Source: Callaeas wilsoni
Taxonomy: Eukaryota > Chordata > Aves > Passeriformes > Callaeidae
Length of the DNA stretch: 64,000 bases
Reading direction: 5' to 3'
Assembly: GCA_013398955.1 (NCBI GenBank)
Contig: VWPU01005231.1
Span: 62,001 to 126,000 of the forward strand
Shown: positions 1-13,700 of the stretch, piece after piece
Layout of the letters: each line of letters begins with the position of its first letter
Numbering within the stretch: the first letter of the stretch is position 1
Position numbers and translations under genes: made by a program
Notes under the pieces: generated by a model
What the model was told of the DNA's origin: nothing
What the model saw: the letters and a program-made list of their open reading frames with translations, nothing else
The model's database searches: none

Positions 1-2610
1 TGAGAGGTTATGAAACCTGAAATTTTTAAGCATTGGTGAGATGAAAATCTGTTTATGGTGATTTTTGCATACCAACCCTACCTCGAGTGAGGGGATGTAT
101 TAGGTGGAAGTTCTTCGATGAATCTGTGCTAGACACGGATGTAAAGGGGAATAGTGTGTAGGAATGAATGTGTGAAAAATTGAAGTATCTGTCTTGATGT
201 TCTGTAGTACAGCTTCACATTTGCATTCTCGCTGCTCCTTATGAGAGGCTGTCTTTGTGTCTGTGGTCTTCAAATAATATGGGCAAGGCCCTGTGCAATC
301 TTATTTAGCTTCAGAGTTATTTCTGCTTTGAGAAGGCAGGAGGAGTTGACTCCAGAATTGTCTTTCAGCCTCTGTTAATCTGTGAATCTGTTTTATACGG
401 CCGAAGATTTATCAAAGCTCTTGCTGCAAAAATTTCAAGGAATAAGGTTTGGCAATTTCTACTGCTAAATAGATAGGAACTTCTGAAAAAGTTGATCTTG
501 CTTGGGGTTGATAGAACAGCAAAAGACAGATAAAGAGATACTGAGTGTTTATCTCCTTTGTATTGTATGCTAAACTGATGGATTTTAAAATATGTAACTA
601 ACTCCATTAGGAAATTATAACAAGCATTCTCTAAATATCATGAGCCAGAAGCTGTATACAATATTTGCATAAAAATGGGCAGGTTCAAATGAATTCAGAA
701 TTGTTTAAAGGATTTGGTAACTTTGCAAGTGTAGAGAGAGCATGGCAGTGGAAACTATGAAGAAAGTATGTCTACTTGCAGGTATGAGAAATGGGATGGC
801 ATTCACTTGCTTGTATCTGCTGCAGGTCTGGCAACTGTGACGAGTCTAAGATAATCATTGTACTTTGCAGCAACTTTTTCCATTTAATTACTTGAAGCTG
901 ATCCCAGAACAAGGGGATGTATATTGCTGTGTCGGTGGACAGCTAAGTGTCTCCCATTCAAATGTAAATACGGAGATTAAATTTATAGCAGGATATGGCA
1001 CAGTAGACTGTGTCATGAGTCAGAGTGAGGCAATGTATGAATAACTTCAAGGTCAAGAGACAAAATGTGTGATGGGCTGATCTTCGTGTTTAGCTTATAG
1101 ATAGAGAAGCTTGAAACATTTGTGAAAATGGCTTTTGTTTCTAAAAAGCTGTTTCATGGAGCTGGTTGAACCAGTAGTACCTTATCTTTGCTTGTTGCTT
1201 CAAAGAGAAAATCGAGTTGCCTGGTGACTTGTGTGTTGTGCATTCTCACACTGGTCTCCTGGCCTGTCTCTGGTGTGTCAGCTGGCTGGTTTCCTGGACA
1301 GGTTTCCATGACTTCTGTGATGCTCTGTTTCCTTCTTACCAATGTACAACCACTGAAGGTTTGCTAGCATGTTGATCCAGTTGCTTAAGAATTTGAGTAT
1401 CTGAACAATGACCAATTGAGTGATTGTCTCACAGTACAGAATGGCCACCTTCTTATGCCCATCATTCCAGCATCCATTGGGGAACCTCTGCTTTAGCTTC
1501 CTGGGGAACTCCAGATGTTGGATAACAATATGATCCTCATGAAGACTGGAATGAACACACCAGTTAGTGGACTACACACCCAGGTGCACAGGCTGGGAAA
1601 AGGAGACCCTTCATGAATTCTGTTATCTCTCAGCAGTTGCACACTGGTGGATCGCACAGGCTGAAAGAACAGCGTAGCTGGGAATGCAAGGCAAACTGTG
1701 AGGTAGAGAGAACACGACCCACAGGAACACTGAAAAGCCATGTTTGCCTTATCATATGCAACCACACGCTAGTTTCCTCTCCCCACCCCCATCTTGTTTC
1801 CTTCAAGGCAAATTATAGATTCTTGAAGACCTTTTTAACCAGGATATGACTGAATTTCAAGTCTTTTCTTTATTGTGCATTGTGAGAAGGGAAACCGACG
1901 GTAACCTCCCTACATGACTTTTGTTCAAGCAATATTTTTCTCTGCCTGGCTGCAGATTTGTCTGCCTCTGTGTGGTATTTCCTGCTCCAGTTCTCTATGT
2001 GAGCTTTCATTAAGCTGTAGCAAGTGGGACAATGCACAGGTCCTTTATTTTCTTGAACAAATGGCTGGCCTCTAAGACAATCTTCACTGTCCTTTAGCTT
2101 TGCTGCTCTAAACGTCTGTTAAATGTGGACTGTGGAAAAGGCATGTACAATGTACATTGAAGTTAAACATTTATTGAAAAGGTAAGGGGATTGTGTATTT
2201 ATTTAGTCTGCTGGTTCATTTTCAAAAACTTGCAGAGCTTCCTTCATCCTGACACATTCATGCATCTCACATGAGCATTAGCACTGCTAATCAATCCAGA
2301 CTCTGACTTTTTAAAATTACAGCCTCTTTGTATTGTTTCTGCAGGCAGTGACATGCATCTCTTTATTGATTTCACAAATACTATGTGTAGTATCCAACAT
2401 AAAGACAAGAATATATCAGAGAGGGATTTGCCCCAGCTTAAGGGCTCAAAGTTATCAGAAGGATGTTGCCTTCATGGTCTGCCCCACCCATGCTGCAGTC
2501 TACTGCCTGCCAGTAAGTTTGCCAAATCTCTGTGTCCCAGTTACCATTGCTACTGTTTGCCTGTGGGAAGTTGGTGATTTCAATGGGTGACCTGTGAGCT
2601 GCAGTGATTA
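1..2610. other. Gene-free single-copy DNA
   Basis: I see no coding exon, repeat family or RNA gene here. The open frames are at most about 90 codons, several overlap on opposite strands (1493-1765 minus against 1613-1849 plus; two plus frames near 2333-2590), and none shows a known domain. The DNA is AT-rich with few CpG dinucleotides, as expected for intergenic or intronic bird DNA. Confidence 0.6.
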
Positions 2611-3400
2611 GAATCACAGAAACTCAGAATGGCCTGGATGGAAAGGGACTTTATACAGATCATCTAGTTCCACCCGCCCTCCCCTGGGCAGGGACGCCTT
2701 TCGTTAGACCAGATTGCTCAGAGCCCCACCCAGCTTGGCCTTGAACACCTCCAGGATTGGGGCACCCACAACTTCTCTGGGCAACCTGTTTCAGTGCCTC
2801 ACCACCCTCACAGTAAAAAATTCCATTCTAATATCCAATCTAAACATACCCTTCAGTTTAAAGCCATTCCCCCTCATCCTGTCACTACATGCTCTTGTGA
2901 AAGTCTTTCACCATCTTTCTTGTAGACTCCTTTCAGGTACTGGAAGGCTGCAATACAGACACCTTGAAGCCTTGTCTTCTCCAGGATGAACAATCCAATT
3001 TCTCTCAGCATTTTCTTGTAGGAGAGGTGCTCCATCCCTCTAAACACCTTAGTGACTCTCCTTTGGACTCAATCCAACAGGTCCATGTCCTCCCATGTGC
3101 TGAGAACCCCAGAGATGGATGCAGCACTGCAGCTGGGGTCTCATGAGAGAGAAGTAAAGAGGTAGAATCCCCTTCCTCGCCCCGCTGGCCACGCTGCCTT
3201 GGATGCAGCCCAGGATATGTTTGGCTTTCTGGGCTGCAGGTGTAAATTACCGGGTCATTGCAAGGTAAATTGTTCAGCCCCTCATCCACCACCACCCCCA
3301 AGTATTTCTTGATAGGGCTGCCCTTGACCTGCTCAGTACTGAGAACAGAGGGATACACTAAACCTTTTGTGGGCTCTCCTGTGGGAAAGGTAATCACAAG
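2611..3400 (-). mobile_element. CR1 LINE, 5'-truncated 3' end
   Basis: This is a fragment of the chicken-repeat-1 non-LTR retrotransposon lying on the minus strand. Its 3' end is the short AATCACAGAA motif at 2612-2621, the complement of the usual CR1 tail. Reading leftwards on the minus strand, the last part of ORF2 is recognisable at about 3020-2930 as LREIGLF.LEK.RLQG followed by AAFQYLK, a hallmark of the CR1 reverse-transcriptase protein's C-terminal tail. Around 3290-3310 the minus strand still reads KYLGVVVDE. Frames are broken, so the copy is dead. The match to the CR1 pattern is clear to about 3322 and fades beyond, so the left-truncation point (in element terms, the 5' end) is uncertain between 3322 and 3400. 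The open frames listed here on either strand are parts of this element and not host genes. Confidence 0.93.
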
Positions 3401-6400
3401 TAGGGACTACAGCAGTAACCCAAGAACTGCTGTCCTTATCCTCACAAGGGATCTCTAGATCAGTGAAGGTTTGTGAATCAAAGCCCTATGCTAGCTTAAA
3501 GGTGGTTCAATTTTCTGGTGTAGCAGAATCCATAGGATTGCTCACTTAAAGGCATATTCATGACAACTTTAAGTGGAAGGTGTTCATTGCGGGAAACTGA
3601 AACCACTCTTGGATTTGCTAATTCAGTGCTATTTACACCCATAAACCTAAGGCAGTCAGTTAGTCCAGCCTAAGTCAGTCTTTTTACTACACAGCCTCAA
3701 GCTGTGGGAAACTTACTACTATCTAGCCTACTATCTAACCTACTATCAAGCCTGTGGGAAACTTCAGCTCATGAACTGTCTGTCTACTCTATGCAGAACA
3801 GATTATGCCACAGCTTCCAGTTGTAACGCCGATTGCATTCACTTGTTTGCATTGCTCTAACAAGAAAATATGACTTCTCTCCAAGACTCTAGGTAAAGAC
3901 ATGCATTGTTAACAACTCTGGAAATCAGCTAAAATAGGTTTGGTGCATTGGTTTCTTTTTAATTCTTTTCATGCCTACTGAAGGTGAGGTGCTGTAACAC
4001 TGCCTCTGTGTACCACAATGAACTTGAGAGCACGGGTTCTCTATATGGTTTCTCTTGCGTTTGCTGCTTCAGGTTTGAAACCCAGTTTCTGTGGGAAAGG
4101 GAAAAAGTACTGAATGGTGAGGTGATATGCTGTCAGAATGCTGGGACGGGCGCAGATATGCGAGTTCCCAGCCTTGCTGCTGCTCGTGCAGTCTCTGACA
4201 TGCCATGCAGACTCTGTGACTGCTTTGTAAAGCTGTGCAACAAAGCTACTGTTTCCATGCCCCCCGTTGTGAGCTTGTTCCGCTTGTTTAGCTGTTGCCT
4301 TTTAAGCTGATTCTTTCTAATACAGTTCAACTTACCGTGTTCTTTCCGGCTTTGCATCTCCCTGCTGTTGATGACTTGTCTGCTTTCCTCCTCTGCATGT
4401 CAATATGTGCATAACATCACAAGAGGATTGGCTGCTCAAGGTAATAGCAAATATTTTTCAAAATATACAGCTAGGTAACAATTTTTTTGTGCATCTCTGC
4501 TTCTGTTATGCTTCACAAAGCAAACATGGAAACTATTCCACAGCTAGATTTTTCAGCCTCTTTTTACCACAGCTTTCATGCATGGGTAAGAAGAAGAGGC
4601 ATGACAAAGGGAAAAGATAAAGTAAATAAGAAACATGCAAGACCAAAACAAACCTCAAAATACCTAGGCTGAGGTCTGTCTCCAGTCTACTTCTGGCCCT
4701 GAGGTTATCACTTGTACAACATAAAGCCAGACTCTGCAGGACCTTTCTACAGCCTTGGCCTGAATTTTCTGTGACGTTTCATTATGGGTCTTGTTTAACC
4801 TCAAGCCAGTGTACCTCTATTTTTCAAATTCTAAAGCAGTTCTAAAACAGTCTTTCATTTTGCAAGCATAGACTGCACACAAATATTCTCCAGTCTTGAC
4901 TTGTTTTGGTGTCTTCTGGTGTGAAGGAGAACTACTATGCATCAGGTGCCAGCAGTGCCTCTGTGGGTTTGTTTACCCTTCAGTGTCACCCTGATCATAG
5001 CTCCATCTGGGCCTTTTACAGCAATGCCCAACTCACTTGTGGTCTCACTTTGCTGCCTCTGTCCCATGGATGTACCAGCAGTTACCGAAAACTGTGTTTT
5101 TGCCAACCCGCTCTTCACCTGCCAGGTTAAACCTTACTTCCCCATGCTGGCTGGTGTCCTTCTGAATGCGAGGCAGCTCTGGCTGCCTGGCTTGCTCCAA
5201 GAGCAGTGGTAATCATTCTGCCTGTTCCTCACAGCCCTTTCCTCAGCCAGCATCTATTTCCTTAATGAGCCGGCCAGCTTGGTATTTGCATATCCATATC
5301 TGAGGGCCAGTGTCTTTGTTTTGCTGCTGGCCTGGTCTAATTTCCTACATTTATTTCCAGTGGTGGCAATGGGGGAAAGACAGACAAATGACAGAAATAA
5401 ATGAAGCTGGATGATGCCTCCTTTTGGCTGCTGGCAGTGTCCTTTTTGCAAGGATAAAACTCTTCATAAGCTGTTAAAATCTCCACTTATCAGAGAAAGG
5501 TCTATATGGTGGCAGAGGGTATGAACAGAGGGGGAAATCTCATACTTGGGTTTATTTTAATGCTGTTTCTCTTTTTGTCTCTCTTGTGAGGTCTGTCCCA
5601 CTGTATACTTGACTAGTGTTTAGTCTGGTAATGCTCTGAGCTGATTCTGCAGTTGTTAAGCATTATACAGAAACTGAGAGAAGCTGTCAGACTGACTGTA
5701 CTGAATTTCAAAATGTCCATGCAGTTACTCTGATATTTTCTGCTGATGGTGGAAAGAAGATTTTTTAAAATCCTTCTGACAGCAAAGCCTTCAATTTGTC
5801 AAATACTCTATCATGGATAGACAAGTTGGGTGCTCATCTTCTCCAAGGAAGAATCTAGTTTAGAAAAGATTGATAGTTGTTGCCATAGACACCCCCCTCA
5901 GTGATTCCTCACATTTGAATGAAGGTACTTTGTTCTTTGAAGCACAGGTGAGGTACATTTTACAAGTAAGAAAACAAAAGGACAAAGAATTTTCTTTCAA
6001 AGATCACGTGATGATCATGAAATGAAATTAAATCAGAAACCTGGAAGCAAGTAAAACTCCCAAACTCTCAAATGTTTCCATTGACATTAATTTCAAACTA
6101 ATAATTTTATTTTTTTTTTGCAGGTCTGAGGGTATTTTAGGACTTAAAAGCTAAGACTTGGGGTCAGGAGATGGGAGGTCTTCTCCTGCTTTGATAATTT
6201 TTAAAAAAAGGGTTTATATGCAACTCTGTCTAGAATTTGCTGTAGAAATACTACTTGCATTCTTTATCTGGAGAAAACAACTGCCACTCATGCTATGCCT
6301 CAATTCCATGTAGAAGCCTTGCATCTAACTACATATTTCTGTGGTTTTTCAGCATTGCTTTGTGATTGTCTTCGGGAAGTATTTTGAGATCATTAGAAGG

Positions 6401-7148
6401 AGAGAGATACCAAAGGGAGAAAGATGCAAAGCCATGCATTTTAACTTTCGCAAGGGCTAGTTTTTATTTTACCACCTTCCAGGGATGGCTGGACAGAGCT
6501 CCCATTGGGTTTAGTTGAATCAGTAGTACAATGTTTCAGCATCTTTCCTTCCTCTGTCTCCAGAACCTGCTACTTAATTCAGTAGACCTATGCTTTTACA
6601 GGCAAGGGAATGGGACAGACCCAGCAGCAAAATGTGGTTGGGCAGAGGTTACAAAATTTATTTTGAAATCACATCACAACTCTTAGTGATGTGTCTTGGT
6701 TGTAGAGGAAAACACATTCCACATCACCATTGCTTGCTATTCAAGAGAGCAGAAGTGAACCTTTAATCTAGGTTAGTTCAATATGCAACCTTGAATGGGT
6801 TCTCTCATTAGAAGTGAATGACTTAGTAATGACATTCTACAAATTAGTAAGAAGGGTGGATCACAGGAGCCGGAGGCCAAGGCTGCTAGGAAGAGAGGGA
6901 GCATGATTGGTGTGGAAAACGGCAGGCTGTCAGCATCCTGGTGTCTGGCTCAGTTCCTTGCCTAACAGTGACTTTTGGCAGGCTATCAGGTTTCAGTGAA
7001 AATGAACATCAAATCGGTGATTCATAGCCGGTGCCTTTAAAACAGCCTGCTTGCTTCCAGATGGAGTATGAGGAGAGTCGTGGTTCCTCCACGCTTTCCT
7101 ACCTTGCTGGCAGTCATGTGCTTACTAACTTCTCACCACTGAGAGACG
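3401..7148. other. Gene-free DNA with one short tandem repeat
   Basis: Apart from the 12-bp repeat at 3717-3752 I find nothing to annotate. Small frames at 3984-4310 plus and 4133-4357 minus overlap antisense and lack domains. A T-tract at about 6110-6119 and similar homopolymers are ordinary. No CpG cluster or convincing exon flanked by splice sites was seen. Confidence 0.55.
3702..3764. repeat. 12-bp tandem repeat between 13-bp direct repeats
   Basis: Three adjacent 12-bp units, tactatctagcc, tactatctaacc and tactatcaagcc, occupy 3717-3752. They are bracketed by two identical copies of ctgtgggaaactt at 3702-3714 and 3752-3764. The arrangement suggests local slippage or duplication inside single-copy DNA. 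No function is implied. Confidence 0.8.
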
Positions 7149-7196
7149 TGGTGCCCACTGACAGTGCAGTACTGGTGCCCACTGACAGTGCAGTAC
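7149..7196. repeat. Perfect 24-bp tandem duplication
   Basis: Two identical 24-bp units, each beginning tggtgcccactg, stand head to tail at 7149-7172 and 7173-7196 without a mismatch. The unit length is divisible by three, so the small plus frame crossing it stays open, but that frame has no other sign of coding. The lack of divergence points to a recent duplication. Confidence 0.9.
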
Positions 7197-7721
7197 TTCA
7201 ATCCCAGCTCTCTAAGCCATTTACTACCCCCTCTCCCCCTCTGTTTCTTGTTTAGCCAGCTCCCAAACTGTGGGCAGTGCTTCCTGTAAACATCTGTGGC
7301 ATCTCCAGGGTTCAGGTTCTGGCTGTTTTTAACTTTGTTTTGGAGAGGAACTCTGCAACTGGACCGCACTGATCTTTCCTTCCTGCTCAGTTGGGGTGGA
7401 GAGGTGTTTTCTGGTAATGGACCAACAGATCACTTAGAGATGTTATCCATCACACAGACAGAGAGAAAACCTGCAGATTTTCTTACAGGGATAAAGATTT
7501 CAAAGGATGCTGAATGCGTCAATGCTAATCCTGCAGTGGGCAAAATGCCAGAGTCTGCCTAATGCCTTTGCTGGTCTGACATTTGAGCCTCCATCCTAAT
7601 GGATGCCAAAGTGGATCCCTCCACCTCACAGAGCCATTAATTAGAGCGTAATGACTTTCTGAGAGAAAGGTCTCGGAAATGAGATTCAGAGAATTTCCTA
7701 CTGATAATGTGTGGCGTAAGT
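7197..7721. other. No feature seen
   Basis: This is single-copy DNA between the 24-bp duplication and a worn CR1 tail. The plus frame 7296-7562 begins with a hydrophobic stretch (FRFWLFLTLFW) but overlaps an antisense frame and shows no splice or promoter context. I regard it as chance. Confidence 0.5.
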
Positions 7722-7784
7722 AGGAGGTTGGCCTGCTTTGGTCAGACTCTGAGGTCTTTTAAGTCAAATGGTCTGTGATTCTGT
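7722..7784 (+). mobile_element. Degraded CR1 3' tail
   Basis: This short plus-strand stretch follows the end of CR1 elements: aggaggttggcct, then ctctgaggtct, and finally gtctgtgattctgt. In intact copies these blocks are separated by the conserved 'gatgatc..ggtcccttccaac' region, here heavily mutated. Only about 60 bp remain, so this is an old, 5'-truncated insertion. Assignment to a CR1 subfamily is not possible. Confidence 0.65.
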
Positions 7785-10700
7785 TTACAGTATCTACCCC
7801 TTTTTTCTGTCACTGTCACATAAAACACAATCTGTTCTGTGTAGAATGTCAGCTTCTCTTACTTCTGAAGTCATTTTAGCTCTTCTCTGGGCATTAAATG
7901 AGTTTTAAACTCTGCTGATACTGGCATGGCTCTTGGAATGATGACTCTGTTTACACCCAAAACTTTTCAGTCCCAGGTTCCTGCAGTTGTGGTTTCTATG
8001 AATTTTTGCTTTATCTAAAGTTGGGTCTGATTGTACAAAGACTCCATTTTTCATTTTTATTTCTTATTCTTTTTTTAGATAACACCACCTCTTTTTTTTC
8101 CCCTAGACGTTGAATTTAGTGTTCATTTTCCATCAGTTTAACTTTGAAACTCCCATTTTCTTAACAAAACTAAAATGTGAGCTTTCCGACAGGCATTGAG
8201 AGGAGTTTTTCCATCTTAAGTATTAACGTACTGGGGTTTTTATGTATATTCTATAAGATTCCTAGGTTTTAACCTCTGGCTGTGAACTGTACCTGTGCGT
8301 TGATGGTGGAGTATGGGGTGTCTTTTCCTGATAAGTCTGGTCACAGTTATGAGGGTTGGATGCATCAATATTTTCTGGCAATCTCTTTGTAAGGTGACTG
8401 GAAGATCTGGTAAGTTCAATTCACATTAGCAACAATCAAATATATTTTCCCAGTAATTGTCTTAAAAATAGCTATGTAGTCATCTACATAATGCTTTTGT
8501 CAGATACTTATTTGGTGTTGCCGCAGTGGGATTAGTATTGGCTTGCACAAGAGTTGGAAGAAAAAATCTCTCTGAATTTTGACTTGAAGGCACAATCATG
8601 TAATTTTTCCAGTGTCACCAGCAGCTAAACTAACTTCAAGGTGGCTTTCCAAGAATTTGGTTTCAGTTAATACAATCAAGTTTTAATAGAGACTTGGTTC
8701 CCAAAGCAAGCCTCTTCCATTTTGTTTTGCTCTGTTGGATACATGTATCTAAGAGCTGGGTACAGTAGTCTCCCTTCTAGAAGGCTATTTGGGACCTATT
8801 ACGTGTCAACTGCTGTACCTCTTATATAAGCTTTATACAACAATTTTGAAGTGTAAGGCTTTTTTATTTTTTATACTTTAGTACTTCTACCTGTGTTAGT
8901 TTTGCCAAGCCAGGATCTTCAATTTCATTATAAAGTGAACCAAAGCTGAGGAATATTTGAATGAGTATGGCTTTTTGTTTCTTCATCATAGGATTTTTTT
9001 AATGTGTAAATTAACTTTTTTCAGGTTTTCAAACTTATACTGAGAGTGAAAATATATCTTTAACTATATTTAAAATCCTAGTATAATCTTACAGTTGAAA
9101 AGATGTGTAGGAAAAGAGGAAAACCAGAAAATGTTGCCCTTCCAATAAGCACTTTACATTACAGATTGGTGCTAAACTTCAACTCATAAAAGAGAGCAAA
9201 GCTGTCTAGAAGCCATGGGGTGTGCATATATGTACCTGGGGGATGATTTAACTAGAAGCAGGATGGGAGATTTTAACTATGGGTGGGAGAAGAGGGGGGT
9301 TCTGGGATGTTTCTGAGGTGGTCTGTACATTTCAAATCCTCAAGGAAGGACATGGGAATTGTGCCTTCTGTAGCTGAATTGTTCACAGTGTGTAATGCCA
9401 GGAACATCCCAGCACTGCATCATGATTACAAGGCTCAGTTTTATTGTCATCTTTGTTTTTCTCACACACTTATTTTCTCTTTTCTGCATGAATTAACCTC
9501 TCTTTTTTGAGCTTAGGATGCCATAAATTTACCAGTGTGACTCACGGAATTAATGTCCCCCTCAGTGCTCTAAGGAAAAGAGACTGGCATGCCCCAGCTC
9601 CAAGGCAAAAGTCCAGTTGGACATGACTTCATGGTTTGACAGGACATTGTGACCAACCCACTCTGGTGACGGCTCAGCATGGACTGACTGGGGAGGAGAC
9701 TGGTTCAGAGAGGCCTTTGGCTCAGGCTTGGGAGAGAACATGGGATGCCCAGGCTGTGCTCATTGGCTGCTTTAACCATTTTGTTGGGTGCTGTGTTTGG
9801 TGGCGAGGTGCACTCACTGTTTCTTTGGGTTAGGATAACTTGGTGCTGGAACTAGAACAGCATTTTCTTTTTGGAGTCTGAACTGATGTCTAGGATGGGG
9901 AACTGTAAATTGTATTTTGGCGTGTGTATTTAATAAAGACAGGGGACTGATTACTTGAGAAGAATGGTAGATTGCCTCTTACTGTAGTACCTACAGACCT
10001 TTCAGATACGTAAGCATAACATGAGTAACAGCCCGAGTTGATCTCATTAGAATCCAAGAAATCACTGGGCTCACTTTTAGCAGATTGATACTGTGTCTAT
10101 CCAAAATGCAGTCATAAGCTGTGTCTGACCTGTGAACTCCGAATTTCTCACCCACACAATGTGAAAACAGAGAAACACTCAAATTTGATATTTGAGGGCC
10201 CAGATCTATTTTGCTCCAGTAATAGCAGTAGTGGCTGTTGCTGTGCAACATTTTATTTGGACAGCCAGGAGTCAAAATCTTTAAATTATATCTTCTGGCA
10301 GAGGGGAGAGAAGAAGGAAGAACAGATTGTTTAAATGTATGATTTTAGTCGTGTAGGAAAGTGGCAGGACAGGAGGTTTTGTAAAACCCCTAAATTTCAT
10401 GTGGCTTCATTTAAAGATTGTAGATTTGACCAAGTTTCTCTTTCTTTCTTTTCTCTTATGGTCTGAAATTTTTTTTCCCCCTCCTTTTCATAGCTTATTT
10501 TACAATTATTTTCCAGCGAGCTTTGAAAAATATTCAGGTTTTGTTTAAAAATAGTTGCCTCATATTTTCACTTTGCTGCATGATTTTAAAACTACAGACA
10601 AAGATCTAAGTCATACCACTTGCAAGGATTGATGTCAGACTGGAATTCTCTAATACTTCGGATACAGCCGGGAACCTGGGTCTGGTCTCAAGGCTGGTGC

Positions 10701-13700
10701 CTTGTAGGACTATGGCTGCAGTACAAAGGCTTTCTTTGGGTAACACAGAATAACTAGAACACGAGTAAAATACATGAAACACATATGTGTTTCTTTGATG
10801 TGTGGTGGGAATGATGGGAACAATTAACTACATATATACAAGGCCCTAATTCTTGGACTTTCAATTCCCTTAAGCTTGAGTAAGCTAGAAGAGATACAAT
10901 TTTGGAGGAGCTTATAAGGGGGTATTCACGAAGGAGAACTCGTACAAAAAATTCAGAGGAGACAGGTTGCTGGCTCCCTTTTGAACAGGAGGGTGTGGGG
11001 ACAGGGAGAGAAGTTGAGAGAGTAGAGATGGCATGAGAATAAGGTGAAAGAGGGCAATTCAGCCGTCAGCACTTTCCCATCTCCGGAGGCTTGCATTTAA
11101 GCACATCCATCCAGTGCAGCTGCAGCTTCATTTTAGGAATCAGGAAATAAGCTGAGTGGCAAAGAAATATAGGAACTGACAGCTCTTACTGTTCAGGCTC
11201 TCCCCTTCGCACTGGGAGAGCAAGTAGAGAAGAGCTTTTCTCCCGCGGAAACGTGTACCGTTCACCAGCGGGATCATTGCTTAGCGGAGAAAATGGGATA
11301 GAGAGAGAAGGACTTGGGAAGTGTATGGTCCCAGCTGCCTGGGCAAATTAAGCATGGTGCCTGTGTAAATTTTGCTGACTCTGTGCTTCCACAGGATTGG
11401 GGCTGGGGAGACATGGGATGGGAGAGCAAATGACAGGTGTGAATCTGCTGACATTTTGTTTCCGGTGGCTTCGCCATTAACAGCTAAGCTCATGCTCTCT
11501 GCTTTAACAAAACCCTTTTAGAGCCCCATTAGTGCTGCCTTTGTTTTTTCTAGCCTGTTTCATATATAATTGTATCTTATTTATGGAAAATCCTGAGGTG
11601 AAGTGGAAGCAATTTCTCTTCATTCCAGGTGGCAGCAGAGTGGAAGCCAAATCCTGCTGATGCCAAAGACCAGTGCGTTCCTGAGCCTTCATGCTTCTTC
11701 GTTTTTCCCCCTCTCATTATATTTTTGCCAGGACCAAAAAACCACCAACTTGGTGGATATTTTTTCTTGGAATTACTGAAGATGGCCCATGGGCTCTTTT
11801 ACAACATTTCGAATTGCACTGCCTTTGGTGGTGCCTGGGGTGAGAGGGGACACCTGTATGCAGGCAGATCGTGTCCTTTACGGTGCCACAGCGGGGTGCT
11901 TCCATCACATCTCTGCTCGCAAGAGGCCAGAGTAGTGTAGGCTGCTCATCGTTTCTGTAGTGCAGTGGGCTGTACGTGGTGCTTCAACGATAAACCTGCG
12001 TAAACCTGTAGTTTCTAAGAAGGGGTGTGTAGAAATTGGCCTATTGATTTACACTTTTTCCACATCCTAAGTCTCATTAAGCAAAACACTGGATTAAAGT
12101 AACTAATTTTTCATTCTCCCTCTCCCCCCAAAATAGAACTAGAAATATTTTTATTTGACTTCAGTTTAATGTTTCATTAGAACAAAGTATTTTTATTTCC
12201 AGATAATTACAGTAAAAGCCAGTGAAAAGCAAACTTGATATGTCAAAGAATTGCCTGATATCCAAGTATTTCATATTTGGCATCTGAATTGTTCAGATAT
12301 TTTCTCAGAATATGAGAAATAAAGAGAAGTTCAGCTTGTTCTTCTGGATCAAGACCTGGACTCTAAATTACATTCTCTGTCTCTGTCGCCAGTACTGTGT
12401 TCCTAAGTTTGTTTGAATTGCTATTGCTGTACTTTAAAACTTTGTTTGTGAGTCTCATCTTCATTCAAATGTGACCTATGCTGTGAAAGCCTTGCTGAGC
12501 CCATCCTAATGGCTGGTTAAAGCCACAGTACTCTGCCTTGCTTGCATGCTGCTGTTCTTCTTTCTTATAGATTAGTCAGTCAGGAACATTTTCCCTAGTG
12601 ACTTCAGTGAAGGTAAAATCAGAGGAATGATAATGTAAAGTGATGGAGGAAGAGTGATGGAATATGCTGCAGTTGTTGATTTACTTTAAAAAACAAATAG
12701 TCCTCCCATACAGCCTCACTGCAGCTACACCAACATTTACTTGTCACCGTTTCTTTGCAGTTCCTTGCTTTAGTCCTGTTTGCTTCATATTCTCTTGGAC
12801 ATTAAGAGCACCCAAAGGCAAAGAAAATATCCTGGAAGAAGTTGTGCCTTCTTTTTTTTGCATCATTTATTCATACCTTGCTACCTCCTGTTGCTGCCTG
12901 ACTTAATACCTTCCCAGCAGATTGTGTCGGGGGGAGCAGCTTACCCTGAAAGGTGGCCTGATACCAAATATCAACGTTGTTAAAACTAATTGAATGAGAA
13001 ACAAGGAACCTTTCTGTCTTTGGAGGAGAGCCCTGCAAGTGCTTCAAAGCATTGCTGGAATAACAAACACTTTCTAGAGAGAAACAGTGTGCAGGGAATT
13101 AAACATTTAGACATATTACAGAGGCTGCTATGCATAGAAAATTGTGCATAGGATGCGTAACTACATGCGTATGTGTATGCATGAGTAATTGCAGAGTATT
13201 TGAACGAGAGAAGAAAAAACTTCCTCAGGCCAGGTGAAGTGCTGGTGTATGGGCAAGAGCACATTACCATGGTTCCTCACCAGAGACAGTACCAGAAGAA
13301 AGCTGTCATGTAATGATTTTAAATTTCTTTGTGTGGGCAAACTGTCTGAATTATTGATGTTTCACCTTGTCACCAGCAGCTTGTGTTATGGAGATGTAAT
13401 AACAGCTTCTCCTGTAGGTCACAGAGATCAAGTAACTTCATCCTCGAGAGATGACTTTACTCATTCTTTCTTTTCCAGGTTATGTATTGATTGTTCAATT
13501 CATGTGGATGTCTGTTGTGTCCCTGTGATTATGTGTCTGATTTTGAGGGCTATCTTTACCTTAAAAAAAAATTATTTTTGGTGAGGCAGATATGAGAGTG
13601 TGTGAATGAGAGTTGTGGCTTTGCAATTGCGTATTTTCCAGGGTTGGTTTTCCAGTGCATACATGTGTCACTTTGTATAATTCACAACCACACTGCTGTT

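Noticed and set aside
3005..3397. 130-codon minus-strand frame
   Set aside because: Part of the CR1 fragment and in a mixture of frames relative to ORF2; not a host gene.
7280..7300. tgtaaacatctg, similar to the start of the miR-30 family
   Set aside because: Only part of the mature sequence matches and no hairpin partner is visible nearby.
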